NCBI GenBank assembly: GCA_963678705.1
Contig: OY783208.1
Coordinates: 6,944,001-7,008,000 of the forward strand
Length of the DNA: 64,000 nt
Source: Panorpa germanica
Taxonomy: Eukaryota > Arthropoda > Insecta > Mecoptera > Panorpidae
Direction of reading: 5' to 3'
Below, piece by piece: positions 1 through 11,559 of this stretch (the stretch's first letter is position 1; each line of letters begins with the position of its first letter). Position numbers and translations under genes: made by a program. The notes beneath the pieces are model-generated. The model searched no databases, was not told where the DNA came from, and saw only the letters and a program-made list of their open reading frames with translations.

Positions 1-487
1 ATATCCCTTCTTTAAATCTTTTTAAAACGGCTACTTGCAACTCAACTGTAAGCTTCTTTTCTTGCTCTTTATCAATTGCTTCTGGTACACATTTTGACCC
101 TAATGCCCATAACCTTTGTGAAAATTCATAAACAGTCTCGCCATGTCTTTGTTTACAACCCCCGAACTCAATTTCTGCTTGTCTCAGAGCAGATGGCCCT
201 TTTCTGCTATATCTAGACAATAATGCATTACGAATACTCATATAACTACGGTTCTCGCTTTGAACCTCCGAATTAGACAAAAGATATTCAGCTACATCAG
301 GCGACACTTTCGCAAATACGGTAACTGATTGCACCTTATCGGTCCAATCCAACAACTCTGCCATTTGATCCACCGCATTTAAAAATGTTGCTATGCTACC
401 TGTACCGTCAAAGAATGGTATATAATTCAATCCTTTTAATTTAGGAATTTCTGGGGCAATAACTGCGTTTGTTTCATTAGCCGTCAT
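1..487 (-). CDS. Gag of a Ty3/Gypsy-type LTR retrotransposon, cut by the left window edge
   Basis: An open frame on the minus strand starts at the ATG at 487-485 and is still open at base 1, giving about 162 residues. It begins MTANETNAVIAPEIPKLKG and continues with an F-D-G-T-G segment, a tract resembling the retrotransposon gag capsid fold (AELLDWTDKVQSVTVFAK), and a later E-F-S-Q-R-L-W segment. This pattern is typical of gypsy-like Gag, which forms the retrotransposon particle. The gene lies downstream of a 1.25-kb leader and an LTR (1749-2588) in the same orientation, so this is the 5' end of one element. Pol would lie outside the window. Superfamily assignment is by motif impression only; a BEL/Pao origin is less likely because its gag domain looks different. 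Confidence 0.7.
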   Translation of the reverse strand, partial: MTANETNAVIAPEIPKLKGLNYIPFFDGTGSIATFLNAVDQMAELLDWTDKVQSVTVFAKVSPDVAEYLLSNSEVQSENRSYMSIRNALLSRYSRKGPSALRQAEIEFGGCKQRHGETVYEFSQRLWALGSKCVPEAIDKEQEKKLTVELQVAVLKRFKEGI

Positions 488-1748
488 TTTAACTATTTGG
501 AATAAACTTTAAATCAAATAAAAACCTTTAGTAAGCTTCAATAAACTACTCCAAATATTTTAAAATCTATTTTTTTTTAAAAGTAAACAATATCTTACAC
601 GGCCTTAGTTATTTTAACAAAACTGTACGCTTGTGATTTACTTTTTGAAACGAAATGGAACGTCTAGTTGTTTATATCTACATAAAAATAAACAAACAAA
701 TTATTTTTAAGTAGGTCAAACAAAATGCTAGTATATTTAATATAGACTGTTTTTAGAACAATAAAAACCCAAATAAAAATTATGACAAACAGTATTTATG
801 ACAAAAGTATATTAACGAATTGTAAATTGATAAAATAATTTTTAATTATTAGTGAAATAAAATCAAATAAACTATTTTATGTAATACTCAATATTTTCTC
901 ATATAATCTAAAAATAAATTCAAAATAATTTCAAATAAGTTGTGTTACAAATTTTTTAATCGTTCCAATCACTTAATAAAATTACGACAAAACAAAAACT
1001 ACTTATTTTTTCAATTCCTGTTACAATGACTCTAAACTTTATACTTTATAAAAACGTGCCACTTTACTTGTGAATTACAAAAACTATTTTAAAAAATATT
1101 CCTTATTTAGTTACGGTTAAAACAAAATATTCAACTTTAACAAGTTATGGTTTAGAAAAATTATCTACTGTTTAGTTCCTTAAATTTATTCCCTTTTACA
1201 AAAACTTAAAATACCCCACTCTTTGATTATTTAAATATTCCCTTTTCTTGAATTATGCTGATATCTTTTCTTTTTCTAACTATTAATCTGCAGTTGCTAG
1301 TTGCAATTAATAAACTATATTCCTTTTTTCCAATTAATCCTTTTTATCCGTTTTTCCCAGTTATTACAATTTATTCCTTTTTTCACAACTAATAAAACTT
1401 ATTTTTATTTCTTTTTCACAGTTACTAAGATTATCCCTTTATTTTCTCAAATTAAATTTTCCACTTAATGCCTTTTTTCCAAATTACTCAAATTTCTGCC
1501 TTTTTTAATATCCCACAATTTTAATACCTTTTTTAACGTATCTCTCTTTTAAAATACCTTACAAGTTCTATACCCTTTTTCTTTTAAATGACCCCACAAT
1601 TTCAATACCTCTCTTTTAACATATTTCTCTTTTAATACACCTCTTTTCAATACACCCCACAAATTTCGTATCTCACGTATTTTCGTATTTTAACGTATCT
1701 CTCTTTTAATGCACCTCTTTTTAAATGACCCCACACCTGACACCAAAA
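488..1748 (-). other. Untranslated leader of the left-edge LTR element, with primer-binding site
   Basis: There is no coding potential here. Next to the LTR, minus-strand bases about 1748-1730 read TTTTGGTGTCAGGTGTGGGG, the place and style of an LTR-retrotransposon primer-binding site; the tRNA was not identified. From about 1180 to 1740 the plus strand is strongly pyrimidine-rich, with degenerate reiterations of words such as CCCCACAATTTCAATACC and AACGTATCTCTCTTTTAA (a purine-rich leader in the RNA sense). The part from 488 to 1180 is plain AT-rich sequence. Confidence 0.55.
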
Positions 1749-2588
1749 TGTAACCCTACCCCCTTATATCTACTATCTATATATGGTGGTAGTTACTTAT
1801 TTTATGAGAACGATTTTACAATCGTCTCATGCGAAGAGTTCGTTTAGAGATCTGGATCTCCTTGAGTCGGATGACCTAAGCTAATTGTGGAGGTATATAT
1901 AACTATCAGGACTTATTACCTCATCTAATCATATTACATAAATATATTAGGTTTTACTTACTTTTTGTACTTTCTGCAGGCAGCTTCCTCTGCTTTGGAC
2001 AATCACTTTATTTAACGCGATGCGACCGTTAACTCTAAGTACTTTTACAATTAAAACAAGGGAATCATTAACACTTAATTCTTTATTATTCAAACAATTA
2101 CTTAATACAAATCTTAGTAACTTTAATAATCTTTGGGACGACTATGGCGACTAACTTAAAACCGACTGACTCTCTGGGGATGATCTGATGGTCTGACCCC
2201 CTCTCCTTTCTTAAACTCGGTTTATATAGATTCAAACTCTTTGTTTCAAAAGATGACCTCATTTAAACTTATTCCGTCATCATAGCTTTGGTTTTTGAGT
2301 TTGGTTTTAATATAAACATTATTTGTATCTGCACGTGCCTATGCACCAAGGAAGTTAGTTAATATTTCTCTTAAAAGTTATTGTAAATACTAAGTCAGCA
2401 TTTCTGAATATAATACTAATATGAGACATGGTCCTATCGATAAAGCTATACTTAATGTAAACAAAGTTCCCGCCAGTTAGGAGCCTAAAACTATTAAAAA
2501 TACTTTGTATGTGAACCTACCAATGGTTCCTAAATAGTTAGTTAAAATATATTATCAATAATTAATGAATCTATATGGGACTGTTACA
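1749..2588 (-). repeat. Long terminal repeat (5' LTR) of the left-edge retrotransposon
   Basis: The segment is bounded by the 6-bp inverted ends TGTAAC (1749) and GTTACA (2583-2588) and lies beside the primer site and gag. Its outer edge interrupts a MITE: the sequence from 2589 on (ACCTACTCAACAAATAACTG) is continuous in other copies, for example near 39714, where it follows CAGCACTG. The duplicated target site cannot be confirmed because the other element end is outside the window. An 840-bp LTR is within the normal range. Confidence 0.6.
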
Positions 2589-2720
2589 ACCTACTCAACA
2601 AATAACTGACGTTAAAATGCATTTCACGTCAAACAAATATGGCCAACCATTTCTAGCGCTAAGACTACAATTCAAATTTTTAATTGCTATAACTCCGTCA
2701 ACATTTAGATATTTAGTAAA
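2589..2720 (-). mobile_element. Fragment of MITE family M1 (inverted orientation)
   Basis: Matches the internal part of the M1 element copies at 39714-39850 and 63425-63540, including ACTGACGTTAAAATGCATTT and CCGTCAACATTTAGATATTT. The left part of this copy is separated by the LTR insertion. It ends about 50 bp before the TATA box of the LRR gene at 2833. Confidence 0.75.
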
Positions 2721-2769
2721 CCCTGCCCGTTGTAATCCAGCCCTGTTATTCGTCGTACAGATTAATCGA

Positions 2770-2802
2770 TATATAAGACAAGGTCGCACATCAATGTCAT
2801 TT
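2770..2802 (+). promoter_or_regulatory. Core promoter (TATA box and initiator) of the secreted LRR gene
   Basis: TATATAAG at 2770-2777 is followed by an arthropod-like initiator TCATTT at 2797-2802. The presumed +1 A at 2799 lies 29 bp after the first T of the TATA box, the standard spacing. The resulting leader would be about 34 nt before the ATG at 2833. This supports that ATG over the in-frame ATG at 2575, which lies in the LTR, and the one at 2794, which is upstream of the presumed start site. Confidence 0.55.
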
Positions 2803-2832
2803 ACAATCAATCTTACTCATTTGCAAATCAAA

Positions 2833-3762
2833 ATGAATTTAATATTTAGTTTGTTATTTTTTGCGTTATTTTACAATGTTAGTGCGTTCGATTCAAGATT
2901 CTGTCGTAAAGAAGGTTACGTAGTGAAGGACACCTTAGCCTGTGACAATCTGCACCACCTCCCCAATGATGACACCTCCCTCGATGGAATCAAGGAGCTG
3001 AAAATAGTTTGTGTGGATAAATACGCTAAAGAACAAAACCTTACTACGCATAAATTCTCTTACACTAAGAATATAAAGAAACTATCAATCGCAGAATGCC
3101 CCCTGGGTAGCATCCACGAACGCGCTTTCGAGATATCGGTGCTCCTGGAGTCTATTTATATCCATGATACGAATTTAAGGACAGTGAATTCCTTCGCTTT
3201 TAAAGGATTGACCAAGTTGAGTTACATTTCGTTGACAAGTAATAAAATAGAACGTATTACTATTGATATGTTTAGTGGCATCCCCCAGATAGATGACATC
3301 TTCTTAGCCACCAACGAAATCACAGAGATTGTCGACGGGTCTTTTAGGCAACTCACCAACCTGACGAAATTGGATCTTTCTGCTAATAAATTGACGAAAA
3401 TCGAAGAGCACACATTCGATGGTTTGCTGAAACTGAAGAAACTAAATATTAATGATAATAGAATAACGAGTATACATCCAAAAGCGTTCCACAAGTTGGA
3501 TAACTTGGTATTTCTGTTTATCCATCAAAACAGGCTTACCAACGTACCAGGGAATATGTTTATTAACCTTCCTTTGCTGGAAATGTTATTTTTACAGTAT
3601 AACAACTTGACATTTATCAACCATGATTCTTTTGCTGAATTGGAGAATATTAAGATGCTGGATTTGACTAATAATGATTTTTATGTGATACCTGATAGAG
3701 CATTTAGACATATTAACAAACACGCAGAGGTCAGACTACCAGGCTGGAAACCACGGATTTAG
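2833..3762 (+). CDS. Small secreted leucine-rich-repeat protein
   Basis: Encodes about 309 residues in one exon. It begins with a clear signal peptide (MNLIFSLLFFALFYNVSAFD), followed by a short cysteine-containing N-terminal region (Cys near FCRKEG, LACDNL, KIVCVD, AECPL). About nine LRRs of the LxxLxLxxNxI type follow, for example LTKLDLSANKLTKI and IKMLDLTNNDFYVI. The protein stops after the last repeat with LPGWKPRI; no LRR C-terminal cap, membrane helix or GPI signal is seen. It is therefore expected to be extracellular; the ligand is unknown. The open frame extends upstream to 2575, but that part is LTR and MITE sequence and is discarded. It is on the opposite strand from the three larger LRR genes and diverges strongly from them. 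A spliced 3' exon cannot be excluded: GTAAGTG occurs at about 3774, just after the stop. Confidence 0.75.
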   Translation: MNLIFSLLFFALFYNVSAFDSRFCRKEGYVVKDTLACDNLHHLPNDDTSLDGIKELKIVCVDKYAKEQNLTTHKFSYTKNIKKLSIAECPLGSIHERAFEISVLLESIYIHDTNLRTVNSFAFKGLTKLSYISLTSNKIERITIDMFSGIPQIDDIFLATNEITEIVDGSFRQLTNLTKLDLSANKLTKIEEHTFDGLLKLKKLNINDNRITSIHPKAFHKLDNLVFLFIHQNRLTNVPGNMFINLPLLEMLFLQYNNLTFINHDSFAELENIKMLDLTNNDFYVIPDRAFRHINKHAEVRLPGWKPRI

Positions 3763-4586
3763 AAGAACCACTTGTAAGTGTTAATGATGTAAGTTGCTTA
3801 TTTGGGTAATTATTCGATACAGCTACACCTTTTGTTTTGGATCTTATAAAAAAAACTACTGCATTTTTGTATGTTTTATGGTATTTGTTATATACTAAAG
3901 ACATGTACAAATCTTACGTAATATATTTTTTATTTAGGAAAAGGTAATATTAATGGTTAAAGTTAATATTTTAAGTTTGAGGTTAGAAATAATATGACAG
4001 TTCCACATATAAGTATGTCATGCAAAATAAAATGTGTAGCTATATCTAATAATTACCATATTTGCAACAAACTAATTAAACGTTTATGGAGCTCATATAA
4101 AACACTAAATTAACCGACTATATATTGTTTCAGATCGAGAACAAACCAGCAGCATAATGTCGTGATATAAAACGAAAAATACATGAGACGTCATCAACTA
4201 CTAGAATAATAGCCAGAATATTGCACAGTAAAACAAAATTCAAACTTTATATAGATTTGTATATATATTCATCATATATTGAATATTTAATAAAATAAAA
4301 ATGCTAATATACGTTTATTAATTAATATTTCAATCAACAAGTTAAGTTTATATTGTTATGTAAGCATAATAATCTGTGATGCTACTTTTATCGAGGAATC
4401 ACATCTTCCAACAGTTGGTTTGAATACACGGGAAAGAAAGGTTTGATTACTGGATTGATAAATACGGCCGCGGATATAAACCTGAGTTACTTAGAAATAT
4501 GCTCAATAGATGTCATAGGCTGCGAGTGTATAAAGTTTTTTTTAATTTATAAAATGTACAGGGTTGATCATTTTAATAAATATGTT
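3763..4586. other. Noncoding flank: diverged M1-like sequence and a repeat shared with block B
   Basis: No gene seen. About 4137-4330 resembles the diverged M1-type copy at 53460-53640 (TAATGTCGTGATATAAAACG; AATATACGTTTATTAA). About 4365-4586 is clearly homologous to 39926-40095 plus 40843-40873 (GAATCACATCTTCCAA; ATGCTCAATAGATGTCATAG). It is thus the left shoulder of duplicated block A, cut by the LINE at 4586. Confidence 0.6.
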
Positions 4587-4796
4587 TAGTTTACATCGAG
4601 TCTTCTTGGTGAGCGCACGTATTTACAATAAACAAAACAATAAAATAAATAGTGATCTTTTTTTTTTTTTACAAATTATAATATTTTTTTTTTTTCGTGA
4701 TTTATTTTTATTTAAATTATAATTTATATTATTATTAAGTGTTATTAATAAGAAGTGAAGTAACTTCTATTTAATTATCACTGGTTAATTAACAAT

Positions 4797-6224
4797 ATGG
4801 ATATGGAGGTTGAACCTCCCGATAAAAATCCGAACAATAAAAACAACTCTGTGACTAACAAATCATTTCCTACAGATAAAACATCCAGTGATATAACAGA
4901 AAACTTAAATAACAATAGTGACAATGTTAAAAAAATATTTAATAATTTATACAACACAGAAACAAAATATGACTCGTATAAAGTAATGATAGTTAAAAAT
5001 AATAGTGATGGAAATACATTTTTTAGTTCTCTTAAATTAGCAGAAATAATTTGTAAAATTAGCAATAAATCTAATATAATAGAAATTAAAAAAGTGGGAA
5101 GAAATAGAGTAATCGTTCAATGTGCTAATGCAATACTAGCTAACGAAATTACCAAATCAACATTGCTGAAAAACAATGGGTATGAAGCGTTTATCCCATT
5201 TTAGTGGTGCACAAAAGTAGCTATTATAAAAGGTGTTGATATTGAATATTCGGAAGATACAATTTTAAATAATATAGAGTGTCCACCTTTTAAAGTAACG
5301 AGAGTGCAAAGGTTAAATCGAAAACTAAGAGTTGACGGAGCTATAAAATATGAACCCAGTACAACAGTGAAATTATTCTTTGAAGGACTTGCTATTCCTG
5401 CTTATGTTTACATGTGGAGAGTGAGACGAGCATGTGAACCATTTGTACAACAGACGATACAATGTTATAATTGTTTTAAATTTGGACATGCAGCCACAAA
5501 ATGTGGAGCAAAAGTAGCAAAATGTAAATTCTGCGGAAGTGAAGATCATTTACGTACTGCATGCACATCTCCTAATCCGACATGCATAAATTGTAAACTT
5601 AACCACGAGGCTACAGACAATGAATGTCCTGAAAAAAAAAGACAAATCAAGATAAAAGATCTCATGGCCCAACACAATCTCAGTTTTTATGAAGCAAAAT
5701 TAGAATTAACAGAAAAAAATACAGACTATTTATACTCAGTAAGAACTCAAAACTCTTTTGAAGCTCTAAACTACAATGAGACTTTACCCAATATCACTAA
5801 TAAATACAATAGTATCAACATAATTCCAACATACAAACCATACTCTTTAACCAGAAGAACCAATACCAGAGTGAATAAATCAAATACAGGTAACTCATTA
5901 CAAAGATCTTACAGTCAACCACAACCTACGACATCCACTAAAGAACCACTTCCAAAAAGAAGAAGAGAAGAAAAGAAACCTAACAATGAAGAAAGTGACA
6001 CATTCCTTAAGAAAACTAATCAAGAAAAAAACAGAAAGCAAATCAACCAAGAGAAACCTGATATTACAATGGAAAATTATGATAATGATACCTGCTATAA
6101 ATCAATATATAATAAAAATAATGATGACAAAATTAAAGATACAAACAAAGACCCTAATATTACATCCCAATCTCTTAGAAGCTACAAGAAACAAATATCT
6201 AGTGTACAATGGCCAAACTCGTAA
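4797..6224 (+). pseudogene. LINE ORF1 (nucleic-acid-binding, three CCHC knuckles), one in-frame TAG
   Basis: ORF1 starts at the ATG at 4797 (MDMEVEPPDKNPNNKNN) and stays in one frame to the stop at 6222-6224, except for a TAG at 5202-5204. Residues before the TAG are Asn-rich and polar. After it come GVDIEYSEDTIL and then three CCHC zinc knuckles: CYNCFKFGHAATKC, CKFCGSEDHLRTAC and CINCKLNHEATDNEC. A lysine/asparagine-rich C-terminal tail follows. The family role is to bind LINE RNA and form the RNP. There is no ATG shortly after the stop, so the downstream part would need readthrough or reinitiation at a non-ATG codon. Confidence 0.85.
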
Positions 6225-6400
6225 GAAAACATCAATATATAACTTAAGTTTATTTTTTAATAAAAACTCTATTCACATCACTAAACCAAATCGGTTAATA
6301 AATTTACTAAAATATTAAATCAACAACAATTATATAAACATAAAGAAAAAATAAAATATATAAATAAATCGAAAAATAAGACATCAGATATAAAAATTAA

Positions 6401-9400
6401 TCATTATTCATAATCATAAATTTTATTCAATGGAATTGCAGAGGAGTCAGATATATTAAAGAGGAACTACAACATATGTTACAGAAGCATAACATACATA
6501 TATGCATACTATCAGAAACGTTTTTAACAAAAAATCTCAATTTCAACATCAAAGGTTATTTTATTGAAAGAGAAGATAGGATACAGAATACAAACTATAA
6601 TCCCCACGGGGGTGTTGCTATCTTGATTCATAAATCTATAAAATATAAACGAGTAATGCTAAATAACCCATTTAATTCGGTCGAAATAGCTGGAATAATT
6701 TTAACACATAACGAAACTGATGTAATATGTATTTTATCAATCTATGCTAAACCGAATCATAAACTATCTAATTCTAATTGGTCACAGATAAAACAACAAA
6801 TAGATGTTCCTGTTATACTTGCTGGAGATTTTAACGCGACTAATCTTGCTTGGGATATAAATTGTCCAGGTAGTCAGTATGAAGGTAACGAATTGTTAGA
6901 TTTCATAGAAAACGAAAATCTAAATATTATCAACGATGATAAACCAACTAGAGTAAGCAATCTCAGTACAAGGGACAGTATATTGGATCTCACATTGGTA
7001 TCAATGACGTTAACACAACAAATTACTTCGTGGCAAGTTCTTGCAGATAGCTTAGGTAGTGATCACTACCCAATTTTTTTCTGTTTGAATGACTATAATA
7101 AAGACCGTTACCGTACATCTGAATATTTAACGAGGAGAAATTTCCGAAAAGCAGATTGGGAGAAATATAGCCTTGAAATAGAAAGCAGAATTTCAAACCT
7201 TAGCACAAATGGAATCACAAGTAATCCCCAAGATGTTGAAAACAAATACAACCAATTTAGAGATGTTATTAATAATTCGGCAGACATACATATCCCATCT
7301 ACCAGATTGTATAATATAACTCCTAATAAAATAAAACCGTCTTGGTGGGACACAGAGTGCAATAAAATGATAGCTCAAAGAAAATTAGCACTAACTATTT
7401 TTAATAAAAACATGACAATGGCGAATTATTTAAATTATAAAAAACATCAAGCTAAAACCAGACGATATTTTAGAGCCAGAAAAAAAATAGAATGGCAAAA
7501 TTTCTGCGAGAATTTAAACCCAAACACAACAACCAACATTGTCTGGAATAATATAAGAAAAATTAACAATAAAAGCTATAGTACTAAAAGGATAAGTGAT
7601 AATGAAAATTTAATAGAAGAATTCATTAAAAAAAAATTTCCACAGAACAACAATTTAAATATTACTACCACCACCATCGTAAAAGATAATTTTCTAGATA
7701 ATAACATAAATAAAAATGAAGTAAATTTCGCGTTAAATCATAATAAAAACAGTAGCACAGGATTTGATAGAATAAATTACAAAATGATACAAAACTTACC
7801 TGACAATGCAATAAATCATCTTACACAAATATATAATCTGTCATTAAACACTGCTGATATACCATTAGACTGGAAAAAACATATCGTTGTTCCTATATTA
7901 AAAACAGGAAAAGATCCAAACAAAGAAGAATCATTCAGACCAATTACTTTACTATCATGTATGGGCAAAACTATGGAATCCATCATCAAAAACAGACTGG
8001 AGTGGTATCTCGAACATCATAAAAGATTACCTGAGTTACAATTTGCGTTTAGAAAAACAAGAAGTACGTAGCATAACTTAAACATATTGAATATCGATAT
8101 TCAAAGAACATACAGTAAAAATCATTATATGATAGCTGCTTTCATTGACATTGAAGCTGCTTATGACAATGTTAATCTAAAAATATTAAAAGAAAAAGTA
8201 GAAAACATAGGTATATCTTCCAAAATATCCAACTGGATTATAAACTACTTCCAAAATAGAGAAATAACAGTTAGATACAATAATAAGTTAACTGGTTCTA
8301 TACTATGTAATCACGGAATTCCACAAGGCTCAATATTATCTCCCTTATTATTCAACATATACACAGAAAAGTTAACAACATTATCAGATAACAACACAAC
8401 AGTACTGATGTATGCAGATGACATGGTTATTTATAGTATGGGCCATACACAAGATATAGCTCAAAACAGATTACAATCGAAATTAAGAAAACTAGATATT
8501 TTACTAAAGGAAATCAAATTAAATATATCGTCAGAAAAAAGTAAAATAGTTATATTTACAAGGCATAGAATAAACTGCAGTCCAAAAATAACCATCAGAA
8601 ATAAAAATATAACTGTTAGTTCAAATACCAAATTTCTGGGTATATTCTTTGATACGAAAAGCACTTGGGCGAAAGAAATTGCACATATTATTAACAAATG
8701 TCAAAAAGGCTTAAATTTGATGCGATGTATAGCAGGATACAAATGGGGCGCACACCCAACAACCTTAATAAAAATATAGAAAGCTATTGTTAGACCGCAT
8801 ATTGACTATTCTAGTACTATGATCTGCACCGCAAATAACTCAAGATTAAAAAAAATTGAAATTATACAAAACAAATGTTTAAGAATAATATTAGGTGCAA
8901 TGGTTTCAACACCAATCCAAATCCTCAACTATCAAACTAATATTCCTCCGGTAAATATCAGAATACAACAAATATTAGACAGTTTCTTTTGTAAAAACAG
9001 ACATAACTCATGTGGCCCCTTAAATACAAGATTATCTAAACTATATGTTCTTTATAATAAACCATATTGGACAACTCATAAAAAACCGGCACTTTTAACT
9101 AGTTTTGATAGATATAATAACTTGAACTTAGAGGTACACAACATTATACCTTTTTTCAAATTTCCATTAGAAATAAGCATGACAACAATACATACAGAAA
9201 TAAATTTGTTCAAGAAGAATGACAGTAAGGAAATAACTTATCAAAAATATATGGAATATATAACAAAAGATGATATAAACTGGAGTATATGGTTTACCGA
9301 TGGTTCATTCGAAAAAAACTCTAAAACTGGAGGAATTGGCATTTTCAATTATAATACAGATCAACAGTACAAATACAAACTTAACAACATCACAAATTCT

Positions 9401-10141
9401 TATAATACAGAAATAACAGCAATTATGAAATTACTAGAAATAATACAAAAAACTGACAATAAAAATATATTAATCTTCACAGATTCTCGTAGTGTTTGTG
9501 TATCTTTAAATAACAATAAATTCAAAAACAATAATAATAACAAAATATGTTCAATTAAAGAATATCTTTTAAAAATGAAAAAAAATGATATCAATGTTAA
9601 ACTTATTTGGATTCCTGGACATGTAGGCATAAAAGGAAACGAAATGGCTGACAAACTGGCCAAAGAAGCTTGTGTAGATGGGGAAATAATCGAAATAAAT
9701 TGGTCAATAAATGATTCCAAAAAAATAATTAAAGAAAATTGTATGGCAGAATGGCAGAATATATATAATGAGAAAAGTCAAAGTACTGGAAAAATTTTTT
9801 TTGCAGCGAATCAAAAAATTCCAACAACCACATGGTTTAATAAAAACCATTCACGAAGATATATTTCAACAAATTGTCGAATGAAATCTGGGCATTCTAG
9901 ATGTCCAGCTCATCTATACAAAATAAATATAAAAGACACACCAAATTGTAGATGTGGAGAAGAAGGTTCTTTGGACCATATAATTCTAGGGTGTCATCTT
10001 TTAGCATCAAAAATTGATAGACTTTTAAATGATTTATGTAATGTAGCACAGTTCCCAGTTAATATGTCCTGTTTAATGACAAGTGAAGCAACGGCGGAAA
10101 TAGTAACAAACTTTGTGATAGAAAATAATATAGAAGTGTAA
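6401..10141 (+). pseudogene. LINE ORF2: APE endonuclease, reverse transcriptase, RNase H; two in-frame TAGs
   Basis: The frame is open from 6401, after a TAA. The endonuclease begins at IQWNCRG (about 6428), upstream of the first ATG (6476), so translation may start at a non-ATG codon or by reinitiation. Endonuclease motifs: ILSETFL, GGVAILIHKS, LAGDFNA, SDHYPIFF. Reverse transcriptase: STGFDRINY, FRPITLLS, AAFIDIEAAYDNVN, GIPQGSILSPLLFN and the catalytic YADD (about 8411-8422). RNase H: WFTDGSF, YNTEITA, FTDSRSV, IPGHVGIKGNEMADKLA. The C-terminal CRCGEEGSLDHIILGC is the usual zinc-like motif. TAG codons at 8069-8071 (after FRKTRST) and 8777-8779 (before KAIVRPHIDY) interrupt an otherwise uniform frame with no indels. 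Confidence 0.9.
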
Positions 10142-10344
10142 TTTAAGTTAGAATATTTTATTTAGTATGTATTTAATTTTAAGTTTAATTTTTTAAAAGA
10201 ATCAATTTGTTTGTATTTATTAGAATAATTATAATTTATATGTAATTTTTTATATAATTTTACAAATAAAACCAATGGCAAGAAGGCTGAATAAGCCAAA
10301 GCCTAAATTAAAAAAAAAAAAATAAATAAATAAATAAATATGTT

Positions 10345-11559
10345 AAGTGGTTCTTAAGATATCGCAATTTATACGATGGTGGAACACGGAAGGGGAGTGA
10401 AAGTTTAAGTGGCTCCACATCCAAAAGCTATTGCGATTCTAAAAGTTGAAGAAGTCGTATTCTACATAATATGCACACATTTCCGCACCACCTGTGAGGT
10501 AGTGTTTCGTTCTAGTGTTTTTGAATCTAATTTGTGGTAATGTCAATAAAATGCGATAAAAATTGACTATTACTGAATCAAGATAACACTATTGTGGTGT
10601 TATCCTAGAGATCCTTGAGCACGTGAAAGTAAAATGATTTCATAATTCTTGTATTATGTGAATATCTTAACATGTGTTAAATTTATAGGTGCTTTACATA
10701 AAATATTTTAACTTGTACTTTAAATAGTCAATTCTAATAACATTGCATAACTGTGTAATTTCGGAACACTCTGTATATTCTCACAATCGTATAATTTGTA
10801 TTTACAAGTTACACAAACCAATATTTTTACTCATATTAAACATCTGATGGCGTGTACACCATATAGGCAGTTCAGCGTACATATTATTGTTTTCGGTGAA
10901 TTAGAATCGCAATATCTCAGGAATGGTGATTCTTAGAAAAAAAAGTATAAGAACATTTATTGTAGATAATTTCATGATCTACAACTTTGGTCTGATCTAT
11001 TTTTATGATAAAACTTACCGTTTACCGTAAATATTAGAAAAACCATTTTTGTTGACCTTTAACCTTGAACAACTTTTTATGCAGATGTGCGATTGGTGAG
11101 CACTTTTAGTATTTTATTTGTAATAATGTCCCCAAGGTCTATAGCGACTTTCAGCTCTATGCGAAATATAGCTAATATACCAATATTTTATTGTTTATTT
11201 CGACTGGATTTAAAAGAAATATATTCTAAATGATAATGAACAACGTTTATTTATTAAGTTAGGTTATGGTATGTGGAAAAGTGTATAAATGGCAGTTAAA
11301 TATGAATTAAAATTAATTTTATTAAGCTTACTTAACATAATTATATCATAAAATAAAATCCAATAAAATATATCTTTCCGAATCATATAAAGTAATTTTT
11401 CCTGTCATCGCCATCTTTAAGTTTTGCGTTATGTTTAAACATTGCGCCGAAATGCATAAGAACGACCACTACGACCCAACTCTTCAGATGCGTCGTTGTG
11501 AGCTTGCCGTGAGCGAAATTAATGACGTCATTAGTGACGTTTTAGAATATTTTGGACGT
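10345..11559. other. Noncoding 3' flank of LRR gene A; right arm of an inverted repeat
   Basis: No coding sequence. About 10900-11180 (GCAATATCTCAGGAATGGTG and following) corresponds to the right arm of the inverted repeat that is complete in block B (about 41335-41590 with 42050-42310). In A the left arm is missing. Candidate polyadenylation signals for the LRR gene (AATAAA on the minus strand) occur near 11315. Confidence 0.6.

Larger units (their letters stand above)
4587..10332 (+). mobile_element. Full-length non-LTR retrotransposon (LINE) with RNase H, I/LOA/R1-like
   Basis: A 5.75-kb element with ORF1 (gag-like, zinc knuckles) and ORF2 (endonuclease, reverse transcriptase, RNase H). 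It ends in an A-rich tail running into AATA repeats. It is flanked by a 12-bp target duplication AATAAATATGTT (4575-4586 and 10333-10344). The paralogous site near 40870 is uninterrupted (TTTTAATAAATATGTTAAGT), which proves insertion at this place. An RNase H domain in ORF2 points to the I, LOA or R1 groups rather than typical Jockey; the exact clade needs a tree. Both ORFs read in one frame apart from three TAG codons (5202, 8069, 8777), so the copy is young but probably inactive. The first base cannot be fixed exactly because of TSD ambiguity. Confidence 0.9.

Noticed and set aside
2575..2832. N-terminal extension of the first LRR gene beginning MGLLQPTQQ
   Set aside because: It lies in LTR and MITE sequence, and the signal peptide and promoter fix the start at 2833.
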